The translations under genes and the position numbers were made by a program. The notes beneath the pieces are model-generated. The model searched no databases, was not told where the DNA came from, and saw only the letters and a program-made list of their open reading frames with translations. A DNA stretch of 64,000 bases from NCBI GenBank assembly GCA_029224465.1, contig JAQXUQ010000027.1:62001-126000 (forward strand). The letters run 5' to 3'. Below, piece by piece: positions 44,346-53,026 of the stretch. Position 1 is the first letter of the stretch; the number at the start of each line of letters is the position of its first letter. Source of the stretch: Bacillota bacterium (GTDB lineage: Bacteria > Bacillota > Clostridia > Lachnospirales > Lachnospiraceae).

Positions 44346-44903
44346 TTATTTTCCTTCCTTTCCTGCTGCCGGCTTAATGAAACTGTCAGCAATCGCATCT
44401 ACGTTGGTGATTTCATCCATCGGAATCTTGAAAAACTTGCCCAGAAGAATCAGGATCTGAACCACGAAGGCAATTCCAAAAGAAATCGGAAGTGACAAAT
44501 ACAGAACGTACATCGGAATCTTCATGACAGGACTGGTCTGACCTGTGGTGATCTGTTTTGCCACCAGAGCACAACCATAACGGAACATCATGAAAAGAAA
44601 GAACAGTAATATAACGGAAGCAATGACATCCAGAATCTTACCGACTGTCGTACCCTTCACTTTACTCGTTAATGCTGTCACGGATACCTGTGTGCCATCG
44701 CGAAGCCCCACTTCCATGCCAAGAAGTGCCAGATATACCATGGCGTAAGTTGCCAGTTCCTCTGTCCACGGCATAGAGCCTTGAATGATATTCCGGTTGA
44801 CTACCGAAATGAAATAGCAGATGACCATGAGGGCAAACATGATCCCCGCAAAGGCAAGTTCCACTTTCGTGAGACCTCTGATAATGGTTTTAATCGCTTT
44901 CAT
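44346..44903 (-). CDS. dctQ: TRAP transporter small permease (DctQ)
   Basis: A 185-residue membrane protein with four segments, the small TRAP subunit. The motif WTEELATYAMVYLALLG (about 50) is the usual DctQ signature. Start chosen at the ATG giving MKAIKTIIRG, five nt after GGGAG. Directly followed by dctM. Confidence 0.9.
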   Translation of the reverse strand: MKAIKTIIRGLTKVELAFAGIMFALMVICYFISVVNRNIIQGSMPWTEELATYAMVYLALLGMEVGLRDGTQVSVTALTSKVKGTTVGKILDVIASVILLFFLFMMFRYGCALVAKQITTGQTSPVMKIPMYVLYLSLPISFGIAFVVQILILLGKFFKIPMDEITNVDAIADSFIKPAAGKEGK

Positions 44904-44930
44904 TTTATCTCCCATCTATTTTCCGGTATT

Positions 44931-44960
44931 GACAGAGGAGAACTGCTGCTCCCCTCTGTC
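44931..44960. other. Hairpin between the dctP remnant and dctQ
   Basis: GACAGAGG (44931-44938) pairs with CCTCTGTC (44953-44960). It is the usual position of an intercistronic hairpin after a binding-protein gene. Confidence 0.5.
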
Positions 44961-44992
44961 TGTATCATTGTTGCCAAGTTTTGTTCTGCGTC

Positions 44993-45348
44993 TTATTTAA
45001 CCGCCGCCTTAGCTGCATCAACGGCTTTCTGCCATTCGGAATCAAAGGTAACGTTCTGGCTCGTCTGGTAATCTGTATAAGCTTTCTTGAGAGCTTCCGT
45101 ATCGATGTCGTAGAAAGTTACACCGACATTTTCAAGCTCGCTCTTTGCTTCATTGTTCGCATCATTGAGAAACTGCCACTGCTGCTCGCATCCCTTTCCA
45201 ACCGCTTCTACAAAGGTATCCTTGAGATCATCCGGGATCTTGTTCCAAGCGTTATCGCTGAGGATAATCGGAATATAAACGAAGCAGTGATGTGTATTCA
45301 CAACGGAGTTGACACCTGCTTCATAAAACTTGTTCACCCAGCATTTGA
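44993..45348 (-). pseudogene. dctP remnant: C-terminal third of a TRAP substrate-binding protein
   Basis: About 115 codons survive (from VNKFYEAGVNSVVNTHH to DAAKAAVK), equal to the C-terminal third of a DctP protein of about 330-340 residues. The signal peptide and most of the ligand site are gone. No normal start with a ribosome site precedes it; the first usable codon is a GTG. A hairpin terminator lies directly upstream at 45351-45393. Without another DctP the permeases dctQ and dctM could not work. Confidence 0.85.
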
Positions 45349-45350
45349 TA

Positions 45351-45393
45351 AAAAACAGGAAGAGGAACTTTCAATGTTCCACTTCCTGTTTTT
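45351..45393. terminator. Hairpin between the rpiB-like and dctP remnants
   Basis: AAAACAGGAAG (45352-45362) pairs with CTTCCTGTTTT (45382-45392), extended by GGAAC/GTTCC after one mismatch, with T-runs on both sides. It may end transcripts coming from the oxidoreductase genes before the TRAP permease genes. Confidence 0.75.
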
Positions 45394-45406
45394 ATAAGTA
45401 TATCTG

Positions 45407-45746
45407 TTATGCCTGCAGTTCTCTTACCAGTTCCTTCATGGACTCATCTGTCGCATCACGGAAGAAATACTCCTTAAAATGTTCTCCAGCATAGGCTCCT
45501 TTTACCAGGTCACGGTCCAGTTCACGAAGAATATCGGGAAGAGGGCGATAGGAAATTGCCTTGACGCCGTCCAGAATCTTCTTGTTGCTCTGCTCGGCCT
45601 GCTGTTTTTCCGGAGGGTATCCGCCCCCGAAGGGCTTGCTCCACATCTTCTCAAAGATATATTCAAGATTCAGATCGCCGCCCCAGCCATAGCCGAGTGC
45701 ATACGGGATGGAAACAGCAGTTCTCGTTAATCAGTGCGATTCTCAT
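45407..45746 (-). pseudogene. Broken RpiB/LacA/LacB-family sugar-phosphate isomerase gene
   Basis: A good ribosome site (AAAGGGG) and ATG at 45746 start MRIALINEN, the usual beginning of an RpiB/LacAB-type protein of Lachnospiraceae. The frame then stops after 27 codons. In another frame, TAVSIPYALGYGWGGDLNLE continues as the family C-terminus through KELVRELQA. So roughly 100 central codons are deleted, and the join is out of frame. Intact relatives of about 210 residues occur beside uronate-pathway genes, matching this operon. It cannot encode a working isomerase. Confidence 0.85.
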
Positions 45747-45821
45747 ATTACCCCTTTCTGCCACGTTCTAATCCGACGCGGACTGCTGTGCATGGAATGA
45801 AGCTTCCGCATATCTTTTATA

Positions 45822-46208
45822 TCATGAAAGTTCCTGCGCCCGCGGTACATCCTTTGTAACAATGACATCGCTGTCGTACCCGAACAGGCTGTGAATCAGC
45901 ACCGTCCCGGCCATTACAGGCGCATCTACGGAAATCTTTCTGATCTCCCTCATGGCGTCGGGAATGCGGTCTTTCGGAATCGGGCCTGTCAGACGCACGC
46001 TCGCAAGCGGCAGCACTCCGGAGCGCACAAGTACAGAAGAGGTGATCGTCCTGCGGGGATCCGTTAATTCCTGGCGGACATATGCATCGCCTCTTCTGCA
46101 AAGATTCCCGCTTACCTTCGTAACTTCAATTTTACCATCTTTTTCTTCAAATTCTGTCGTGATCTCACAGCTGTTCGGACAGATAATGCAGGTAAATTTC
46201 TTTTTCAT
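45822..46208 (-). CDS. DUF1667 family protein, cysteine-rich partner of FAD oxidoreductases
   Basis: A 128-residue DUF1667 protein. The N-terminus has CIICPNSC (residues 8-15) and a further Cys in GNLCRRG (about 37), a likely iron-sulfur or metal site. Such genes almost always follow an FAD/NAD oxidoreductase and a DAO-type dehydrogenase, as here, replacing GlpC-like partners in anaerobic glycerol-3-phosphate dehydrogenase-like complexes. Its ATG overlaps the upstream stop by ATGA. Confidence 0.88.
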   Translation of the reverse strand: MKKKFTCIICPNSCEITTEFEEKDGKIEVTKVSGNLCRRGDAYVRQELTDPRRTITSSVLVRSGVLPLASVRLTGPIPKDRIPDAMREIRKISVDAPVMAGTVLIHSLFGYDSDVIVTKDVPRAQELS

Positions 46209-47458
46209 ATCACGCTCACCTCCACATCTCCGCCATCCGCACCGGCCTTTGTAACGTCAAACTGTATCATTTCTGCCGGAATCGCCTTGCGCATAGATTT
46301 CATGGCAAGCACTTCATCTCCCTGCTTCACCAAGATCTTTACATTTTCCATAGGACGGCTGACACGCAGGGAGAGACGGAACGGCTGTGTGCCGCTGATT
46401 TTCTGCGGAACTGTATGATTGATGTTGTTATCGTAATGAATCGGAATATTACACTCGGAAAGACTGCCCTTCTCCACATACTCCGTCACAGAATTTGCAA
46501 GGCTCTCTGCCTCCATGGAAACAAAATCTACGAGGTCATGTACGTGCAGAACGTTGCCCGCCGCAAAGATTCCCGGCACCTCTGTCTGGTAATGCTCATC
46601 GACAATGGCGCCTTTCGTTCGCTGATCCAGAGGAACACCTGCATCCATGGAAAGTTCGTTTTCCGGAATAAGACCGACCGAAAGGATCAGGGTATCACAG
46701 GGGACATATTCTTCTGTTCCCGGAATAGGCCGCTTGTTCTCATCCACTCTGGAAATAGTCACGCCTTCGAGGCGCCTGTCTCCATGAATCTGCGTTACGG
46801 TGTGGCTGAGATAAAGCGGAATGTTATAGTCATCCAGACACTGGACAATATTTCGAGGCAGCCCAGACGGATATGGCTGTATTTCGTAAACCGCCTTCAC
46901 GTGTGCCCCTTCAAGTGTCAGTCGTCTCGCCATAATCATTCCGATATCACCAGAACCAAGAATAACCACTTCTCGCGCTGGCATTTTGTTATAGAGATTG
47001 ATATACGCCTGTGCAACGCCTGCAGTAAATACGCCAGCCGGGCGCTCACCCGGGATCGCCAGGGCGCCTCTTGTGCGTTCTCGGCAACCCATGGCTAGGA
47101 TCACAGCCTTTGCCCGATAGCGTTCCAGTCCTGCCGGTGTCGCAATGGTAACAAGCCGATCCCGTGTGACATTCGTAACCGTGGCATTCGTAATATAAGG
47201 AATGCCATACTTCACCACTTCCCCGATAAACATCGCGGAATATTCCGGCCCGCTGAAGCTCACCCCGAAACGGGTCAGGCCAAAACCGTCATGAATGCAC
47301 TGGCGCAGAATTCCGCCCATCTGCTTCTCGCGCTCAACGATCAGGATATCCTTTGTGCCGTTTTCCCACAATTTCACAGCGGCTGCAAGGCCTGCGGGAC
47401 CGCCGCCAACAATCAGAACATCTATGTTTTTTATAGAATCGCTCATGGTCTGCCTCAA
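46205..47458 (-). CDS. FAD/NAD-dependent oxidoreductase
   Basis: A 417-residue pyridine-nucleotide-disulfide-type flavoprotein: FAD motif VGGGPAGLAAA near residue 17, second Rossmann motif ILGSGDIGMIMARR near 165, and FAD-binding GIFAAGNVLHVHDL near 310. Position between DAO/BFD and DUF1667 genes indicates the middle subunit of a three-part dehydrogenase. Start: TTG overlapping the upstream stop (TTGA) with AAAGGAG five nt before it; an ATG four codons later is the alternative. Confidence 0.9.
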   Translation of the reverse strand: MRQTMSDSIKNIDVLIVGGGPAGLAAAVKLWENGTKDILIVEREKQMGGILRQCIHDGFGLTRFGVSFSGPEYSAMFIGEVVKYGIPYITNATVTNVTRDRLVTIATPAGLERYRAKAVILAMGCRERTRGALAIPGERPAGVFTAGVAQAYINLYNKMPAREVVILGSGDIGMIMARRLTLEGAHVKAVYEIQPYPSGLPRNIVQCLDDYNIPLYLSHTVTQIHGDRRLEGVTISRVDENKRPIPGTEEYVPCDTLILSVGLIPENELSMDAGVPLDQRTKGAIVDEHYQTEVPGIFAAGNVLHVHDLVDFVSMEAESLANSVTEYVEKGSLSECNIPIHYDNNINHTVPQKISGTQPFRLSLRVSRPMENVKILVKQGDEVLAMKSMRKAIPAEMIQFDVTKAGADGGDVEVSVI

Positions 47459-48957
47459 GCCTGCTCCTTTCCGGTTGTCCTGGGATCGCGTGTCTGCCCG
47501 AAAAACAGATGAGACCCCGCCCTGTTATATTCGAGATCCGTATCCTTGATGCCGTATTCCTTTTCGAGCATCTCGGCTACACGCATCTGGCAATAGCCGC
47601 CCTGGCACCTGCCCATCATGCAGCGTGTACGGTATTTGATGCCGGCCATGGTATGGACGCCGAGCGGATTTCTGATCGCCTGCAGGATTTCTGCCTTGGT
47701 AACCTTCTGGCAGCGGCAGATAAGCTCTCCGTAATCCGGATTCTCTGCGATTGCCTTTGCCTGTTCTTCCTCCGTCATATCCGCGAATCGGCGGATGCCC
47801 CTGCGGACCGGATTGAACTTCGGATTCTCCCGCAGGTCCATTTTCTCTTTCATCATTTCGATCACATAGTCCGCAATGGCATCCGATGCGGTAAGGCCAG
47901 GCGATTCAATGCCGACCAGATTCACGGCATGCGGTGCCACATCATCCACAATCTCGATCTTGAAGTCCTGAATGACACCCCTTGCGTCCACCAGCTTGGC
48001 CAGGATGCCGGAGTATGTGCGGATGTAGTCGCCGCGGTTTACGTGCGGCCAGATCTTATATGCCGCCTGATAGAGGTAGTCGATATTCTTCTGCTCTACA
48101 CCGTACCAGGAAAGGTTGTCCGTATCTTCTGCTGTTGGCCCAAGAAGAACGTTGCCGTCTGTCGTCACCGTTACATGAATGCCCATATATGTATTGGAAG
48201 GCACCGTATAGATCGGCATCGGGACCAATCTGCCAAGACGGTTGTCCAGGATGATGTAGTCATCCTTGGAACCGATCACGTGATACCCTGTCAGGCCGAG
48301 CATATCGGAAATCCTGCCGCAGCCAAGACCGGCTGCATTAATCACCCATTTTGTATGATAGATGACAGGAGAGATTGTACTGACTTCCGCATGCCTGGTC
48401 GAAATCGTCCAGGTCTTGTCCTCTTCCAGCTTGATCGCAGTCACTTCGTTGTCAAAGAAAAAGGCACAGCCGTTTGCATGCGCATTCTCCGCCAGCGCAA
48501 TCGTCATCATAAAAGGATCAATGATACCGGAATTCGGCGAGTACAAGGCGAATTCTCCCTCAACGGAAGGAACCAGCTCATGCAGGCGCTCTTTTCCGAT
48601 GATCGTAAGCCCTTGCACGCCATTCTGCTCACCCTGCTCCTTGACTTCCAGAAGCCGCTCGCGTTCTCCCCCGGTGAAGCCGACCAGAACCTTGCCGCTT
48701 CTGCGGAACCCGAAATCAAGCTCCTCGGCAAGATCCCCCATCTTCTTATTCCCGGCAACGCAAAGCTTCGCTTTCAGAGAACCCGGATCATAGGCAAAGC
48801 CGCCGTGGCATACCCCCGTATTGCGTCCGCTCGTTTCGTACCCGACATCCAGATTTTTCTCCAATACTGCAAGTTTGAGCTGATACCGGGAAAGTTCCCT
48901 CGCAATGGCACAACCAACTACTCCTCCGCCAATGATCAGGACATCATATTGTTCCAT
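47455..48957 (-). CDS. DAO-type FAD dehydrogenase with C-terminal BFD-like [2Fe-2S] domain
   Basis: A 500-residue protein like the GlpA-type anaerobic glycerol-3-phosphate dehydrogenase. N-terminal DAO domain with GGGVVGCAIARELS (about 9-22), ETSGRNTGVCHGG, and FAD-covering GIESPGLTASDA near 360; C-terminal BFD-like domain with ICRCQ (about 425) and CMMGRCQGGYC (about 462-472) giving four cysteines for a [2Fe-2S] cluster. AGGAGGAG is six nt before the ATG. First gene of the operon. In a sugar-acid operon its substrate could be a 2-hydroxy acid or phosphorylated polyol rather than glycerol-3-phosphate; this is inference. Confidence 0.88.
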   Translation of the reverse strand: MEQYDVLIIGGGVVGCAIARELSRYQLKLAVLEKNLDVGYETSGRNTGVCHGGFAYDPGSLKAKLCVAGNKKMGDLAEELDFGFRRSGKVLVGFTGGERERLLEVKEQGEQNGVQGLTIIGKERLHELVPSVEGEFALYSPNSGIIDPFMMTIALAENAHANGCAFFFDNEVTAIKLEEDKTWTISTRHAEVSTISPVIYHTKWVINAAGLGCGRISDMLGLTGYHVIGSKDDYIILDNRLGRLVPMPIYTVPSNTYMGIHVTVTTDGNVLLGPTAEDTDNLSWYGVEQKNIDYLYQAAYKIWPHVNRGDYIRTYSGILAKLVDARGVIQDFKIEIVDDVAPHAVNLVGIESPGLTASDAIADYVIEMMKEKMDLRENPKFNPVRRGIRRFADMTEEEQAKAIAENPDYGELICRCQKVTKAEILQAIRNPLGVHTMAGIKYRTRCMMGRCQGGYCQMRVAEMLEKEYGIKDTDLEYNRAGSHLFFGQTRDPRTTGKEQA

Positions 48958-49028
48958 GTGCCTCTCCTCCTGCAAAGACATCCCATACGTTTTTACCTGT
49001 CTTTATAATTCATCCTATCTATTTATCA

Positions 49029-49056
49029 ATTATAAGCGTATTATTAGTATAATCAA
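49029..49056 (-). promoter_or_regulatory. Overlapping divergent promoters of the oxidoreductase operon and gntR
   Basis: On the minus strand TTGATT (49056-49051), 16 bp, TATAAT (49034-49029). On the plus strand TATAAT at 49048-49053 lies about 100 bp before the regulator ATG, and overlaps the minus -35. The AT-rich near-palindrome around ATTAGTATAATCAA is a possible site for the FadR-type regulator. Confidence 0.5.
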
Positions 49057-49152
49057 GGTGTAATATTGTATATTTATGGGATGTATTTGTTGTTGAAAAT
49101 TGCAGAGAAGCTGTATATATGCTATTATTTTACCCAGGAACCGAGGTGCAAT

Positions 49153-49821
49153 ATGACACTGGCAGAAAAGACAGCAGAAAACTTAATGCAATTGATCCAG
49201 GAACAAAGACTGGGTCCCGGCGACAAATTACCGACCGAAGCGGTCCTGACAAAGGAACTGAATATCGGGAGAAATACGCTGCGGGAAGCGCAGCGCATCC
49301 TTGCAAGCCGGAACATTATCACCGTCCGCCAGGGATCCGGCAGTTTTATTAGTGCGAATCCCGGAATCTCCGATGACCCCCTCGGCTTTTCCATGGTTCA
49401 GGACAAAAAAAGACTCACTGAGGATCTGCTGCAGGTTCGTATTATGTTAGAGCCGGGGATTTCAGCACTTGCTGCGCAAAACCGCACAGAAAAAGACTTG
49501 AATGAATTAGAAAAAATACTGAACCGGATTGAAGCGCTTATCAATGCACGGGAGAATTTTCGTAAGGAAGATGTGCAGTTCCACGGCAAAATCGCAGACT
49601 GCACCCACAATATGGTGATGTCGGAACTGATTCCCGTGATTACCGGCGGCGTGGAAATTTTTGCCGTGACAGTTTCCGATACAGAATATGAGCAGACCCT
49701 CCGCTCCCATCGACTGATCTTTGACGCGATCAGGGAACAGAGGGCCTATGACGCGGAGAATGCCATGCGGTATCATCTCCTGTTTAACCAGAACAGATTT
49801 GAATATGGAGGAAAGTTATAG
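49153..49821 (+). CDS. GntR family regulator, FadR subfamily
   Basis: A 222-residue regulator: winged HTH (about 8-72, LPTEAVLTKELNIGRNTLREAQRIL region) and an all-helical FCD ligand domain (about 95-215) with metal-binding-like residues, His of VQFHGKIADCTHN and the late RSHRLIFDAI. FCD proteins usually respond to sugar acids or hydroxy acids. Divergent from the oxidoreductase/TRAP/ManD operon, which it probably represses. Start at MTLAEKTAEN, five nt after GAGGTG; a longer frame is AT-rich leader. Confidence 0.9.
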   Translation: MTLAEKTAENLMQLIQEQRLGPGDKLPTEAVLTKELNIGRNTLREAQRILASRNIITVRQGSGSFISANPGISDDPLGFSMVQDKKRLTEDLLQVRIMLEPGISALAAQNRTEKDLNELEKILNRIEALINARENFRKEDVQFHGKIADCTHNMVMSELIPVITGGVEIFAVTVSDTEYEQTLRSHRLIFDAIREQRAYDAENAMRYHLLFNQNRFEYGGKL

Positions 49822-49828
49822 CTTTCTC

Positions 49829-50824
49829 TCAGATCTCCTCCCTGTACGGATCCGTATCTTTGATATTATCATGCAGTATAAACGGCGTAATCCCGTTCAG
49901 GAACGACTCCACCTTCGCCCAGTATTTTTTCGGCGCGGCGCACACGCCCATCACGTGCCCCGCGTCAGGAATCCACAGGAAATCCTTGCGGCACGATGCC
50001 GCCTCATAGAGCCTCGGCATCATACCGGCAGGCACCGTATCATCATCTTCCGACTGAATGAAGAGCGTCGGCGTTGCCGAATGCCGGACCGCATCGAGCG
50101 GCGAAACCTTCGCGATATCATAGTGCGCGCGGACAAGCGCCGTCCCCCGCACAAGCGCGAACATCATTCCAAACGGAATCAGTCTGTGACTTTTCCTCAG
50201 ATATTCCGCGCGGAATATCTCCTTCCCTGTCGTATAAGAAGAATCGGCAATGGCGGCGAGGACCTGATCGGGCAGAGCTCTCCCTGTAGCCGTCAAAACA
50301 GCAGCCGCCCCCATCGAAATCCCGTGCAGAATAATGACTGCGTCCGGATCCCTTTCCAGAATGAAGTAAATCCAGCGGATCAGATCGTCCGCGTCCTTAT
50401 ACCCAAGTCCCGCGGCACTGCCTTCACTCGCGCCAAAACCGCGCAGATCCGGCAGCAGCACACTCATGCCGCACTCTTCATAGTAATGCCGCGCAAAAAC
50501 GCCCATGATTTCCGCGGAATCATTGATGTCATGCACGCAGACCGCGTAGCGGTGGCAGTCCGGATCGCCCGCGAGAATGAAATTCCCATGCAGCTGCAGG
50601 CCGTCCTCCGAGATCGTAAAAACATCCTGCCTGCGCACATGCTCATTCATCCAGTGCCGGCCGGATGTATAAGGCTGCTCCAGAGGGTCGTTGTCGTTAT
50701 GCGGATCGTGTTTTTTCGGGACCATCGACTGGTTGTAGTAATAGCCCGCCGCGCCGGCAAGTCCGCCGGCCGCCGCGCATAAAGCAGCGATTGCGATGAT
50801 TCCCGCAGTTTTCTTTTTAGACAT
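49829..50824 (-). CDS. Membrane-anchored alpha/beta hydrolase
   Basis: A 331-residue hydrolase. An N-terminal hydrophobic segment (about 6-28) probably anchors it outside the membrane. Catalytic nucleophile Ser in HGISMGA (about 165), Asp in FIQSEDDD (about 272), His in DAGHVMG (about 300). Oxyanion region CVHDIND. Relatives are called prolyl-oligopeptidase-like or YqkD-like hydrolases with unknown substrates. Start ATG giving MSKKKTAG follows AAAGGAG. It faces gntR tail to tail, 7 bp apart. Confidence 0.85.
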   Translation of the reverse strand: MSKKKTAGIIAIAALCAAAGGLAGAAGYYYNQSMVPKKHDPHNDNDPLEQPYTSGRHWMNEHVRRQDVFTISEDGLQLHGNFILAGDPDCHRYAVCVHDINDSAEIMGVFARHYYEECGMSVLLPDLRGFGASEGSAAGLGYKDADDLIRWIYFILERDPDAVIILHGISMGAAAVLTATGRALPDQVLAAIADSSYTTGKEIFRAEYLRKSHRLIPFGMMFALVRGTALVRAHYDIAKVSPLDAVRHSATPTLFIQSEDDDTVPAGMMPRLYEAASCRKDFLWIPDAGHVMGVCAAPKKYWAKVESFLNGITPFILHDNIKDTDPYREEI

Positions 50825-50888
50825 AACAGCTCTCCTTTCCGGTTTTACACGCTGCCGCCCGCACTGCACCGGCCACGCTTCAGATGCA

Positions 50889-50927
50889 CATACCCGCGTC
50901 GCGGCCGGGCTCGCTGCGCCGGGTATG
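50889..50927. other. GC-rich hairpin between hydrolase and kinase-like gene
   Basis: CATACCCG (50889-50896) pairs with CGGGTATG (50920-50927) in a GC-rich spacer. No U-run follows directly, so its role is unknown. Confidence 0.4.
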
Positions 50928-50935
50928 CAGCGCGC

Positions 50936-52972
50936 TCACGCCAGCGTCATATTGACCTTTATCTCAAATCTCGTTCCGGTGCCGTAATGGCTGCGGACCT
51001 GGATGCTGCCGCCCATCAGGCTGACAATGCGCCGTGCGATAGACAGCTCGCCGGTCGGATCGTCGAACAGAATCGGCAGTGTATCATCCGGTATTCCGCT
51101 TCCGGTATCTTCAATTACAAAATAATAATACGCTTTCTCCCTGATCGGCTGATCGGCGGTGCAGGTCATCTTCACACTTCCGCCGCCTGCTGTATTCGCG
51201 GCCGCGTTCTCCAGAATCGTGAGGCAGGCAAGCAGCAGTCCCGCCTTGTCCGCGCGGACCCGGTCATGAATTTCTTCCTGCATTTCACACGAAAAAATAA
51301 TTCCCTTGCGGCGGCACATCGGCCACATGACTTTGCGGACTGTATCCACACACTCCGCAACCGAAAATTCTTCCTCGTCCCCGAGCCGCCCGCTCAGATT
51401 CATGTTCGAAACAGCCGTGAGGTCATCGGCCATGGCGGGCATGTTTTCCGCGATCTGTATGATCTGCTCCAGATTTCTTCTGCGTTTAACGGGGCTGGTC
51501 TCCTTTTCAAGGCTCCGCGCAATGCTGCGGATCGAATTCATCTGCCCCACGGCAAGACGCCCCAGCCGTTCCAGCGATTTATCTTTTTCTTTGGTGAGAA
51601 GAATGCGGTCCCGACTTGTTTTTTCGATGCCAAGGTCACGGTCACGCAGTTCTGCCTGCAGCCGCTCGTTCTCCTCTTCAAGCGCGGCGATTCTTCCAAG
51701 GAATCCCTGGCGTTCTTTCGCGGCGGCCTCGGCAGTTTCCTTACGTTTGCGCTGCGTCTCTTCTTCGAGTTTTACGTGCTCTTCTTCTGCCTTCTCTTCC
51801 AGTTCCTTCTTCCTGTCTTCAAAATCAGCAGTCAGCTTGGAGCGTACTTCGTCCGCTTCTCTTTGCAGCTTTAAAATCCGCTGCTGGTACTGCGTCTCAT
51901 TCTTTCTGGAAATTTCCTCGAACCTGCCGTACTCCTCCTGCAGAGATTTCAAAGCAGACTCCGCCGTCTCCTTTGCTTCCTCGTCCTGCTGTGCTTTTGT
52001 CCGAAGGTCCAGCAGCTCTTCCTTGACCGAGTCTTCCGCAGTCTGTACAGCATCGCGGATGGCGTTGTCAGCGGCTGCGGCGGCTGTTTTGACGGTCTCG
52101 TCTGCCTGCTGCAGAACCTTCGCGAATTCTTTTTCGTCTTCTTCGTGCTGCAGCTGTCTTGCCTTTTTGACCGCCCGCTTTTCCTGATGCTCATAATCGG
52201 CCGCAAGCTGCGCGATCTCATCAAAAATAATATAGAAAATCGCGTTCGGACCGTCCTTGTACGCGGCACCGATCGAGACATGGAACGGTTTCTCCTTTCC
52301 GTCCGCGGAGAGAAGTTCTGTCCGTATACCCGCGGTTTTGCGGCCGCTGACCGAGGAAAGCTGCGCGATCATTGTGCGCATACGCTTCATCTGCCGGTCG
52401 GGCATCATAAAGAACGGATTTTCCCCCAGTTTGTCAAAGTAGAGGCCTTCTTCGTAACCGAGTTGTTTTGGCAGAAATGTATTGCTGTAAAGGTGCCGCA
52501 GTTCGCCCGCGCCAAGACGGACGAGGACCATGACACCGCCCGGCAGGTTCTCGATAAATTCCCGGATCTGCTCGGTTTCCGTGCGCTGATATCGGCGCGA
52601 CATGCCGACAAAGGTCAATGTAAAGCCACCGGGCGTCTCGATTCCGGTTTTGCGGATGCACAGAGAGCAGCGGATGTTGACGGCATCTTCCTCGCGCCTC
52701 GGAATCAGGTTGACATCGTATACGACAATGTTGGATTCTCCGTCGCCGGGGGCGGATTTGATCGACGCTATATCGACGTTGTATAACTCCGGATCGTCCT
52801 GCACCGACAGGCGCAGAAAAGCAAGAATGTCCTCGCGGGACTTCAGATGGCGGATTTCGTCCGGCGTGACCCATACAAGGTCATCCGCAAGATATCCCGC
52901 CGCCCCCTCGGCATTCCTTTCGTTGTAGAGCGTCTGTAAAAAGTTTTTTCCATAATCAATCGGTGTCAGCAT
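50936..52972 (-). CDS. Soluble NTF2/PAS/coiled-coil protein with histidine-kinase-type ATPase domain
   Basis: A 678-residue protein without membrane segments. Residues 1-120 look like an NTF2/SnoaL-type domain; 135-255 resemble a PAS domain; 255-465 are a long Glu/Lys/Arg/Gln-rich coiled coil; 555-678 are a GHKL ATPase with N-box ILENAAANTA and G1 box EDTGSGIPDD, ending with SIARRIVSLMGGSI. The region where a dimerisation/phospho-acceptor helix should be (about 470-500, GRLAVGQMNSIRSIARSLEK) has no His. No response regulator is adjacent. It may be a pseudo-kinase scaffold or use another residue. Confidence 0.75.
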   Translation of the reverse strand: MLTPIDYGKNFLQTLYNERNAEGAAGYLADDLVWVTPDEIRHLKSREDILAFLRLSVQDDPELYNVDIASIKSAPGDGESNIVVYDVNLIPRREEDAVNIRCSLCIRKTGIETPGGFTLTFVGMSRRYQRTETEQIREFIENLPGGVMVLVRLGAGELRHLYSNTFLPKQLGYEEGLYFDKLGENPFFMMPDRQMKRMRTMIAQLSSVSGRKTAGIRTELLSADGKEKPFHVSIGAAYKDGPNAIFYIIFDEIAQLAADYEHQEKRAVKKARQLQHEEDEKEFAKVLQQADETVKTAAAAADNAIRDAVQTAEDSVKEELLDLRTKAQQDEEAKETAESALKSLQEEYGRFEEISRKNETQYQQRILKLQREADEVRSKLTADFEDRKKELEEKAEEEHVKLEEETQRKRKETAEAAAKERQGFLGRIAALEEENERLQAELRDRDLGIEKTSRDRILLTKEKDKSLERLGRLAVGQMNSIRSIARSLEKETSPVKRRRNLEQIIQIAENMPAMADDLTAVSNMNLSGRLGDEEEFSVAECVDTVRKVMWPMCRRKGIIFSCEMQEEIHDRVRADKAGLLLACLTILENAAANTAGGGSVKMTCTADQPIREKAYYYFVIEDTGSGIPDDTLPILFDDPTGELSIARRIVSLMGGSIQVRSHYGTGTRFEIKVNMTLA

Positions 52973-53026
52973 ATTTGTATTTTACTTCTTTTATGATATG
53001 TTGGTAAAGGAGTAGTTGTGGTAATC

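Noticed and set aside
44993-45337. dctP remnant as a small intact gene
   Set aside because: It begins in the middle of a conserved domain, lacks a signal peptide, and has no ribosome site.
47509-49008. Plus-strand open frame of 499 codons opposite the DAO-type gene
   Set aside because: The minus-strand frame encodes a clear FAD enzyme with conserved motifs; the plus frame is only a shadow.
27503-49828. Integrated mobile element with recombinase
   Set aside because: Composition suggests transfer, but no integrase, transposase, attachment-site duplication or terminal repeats were found.
50987-52786. Several plus-strand frames of 200-295 codons opposite the kinase-like gene
   Set aside because: Ser/Phe/Leu- and Arg-rich products expected from reading the complement of a Glu/Lys-rich coiled coil.
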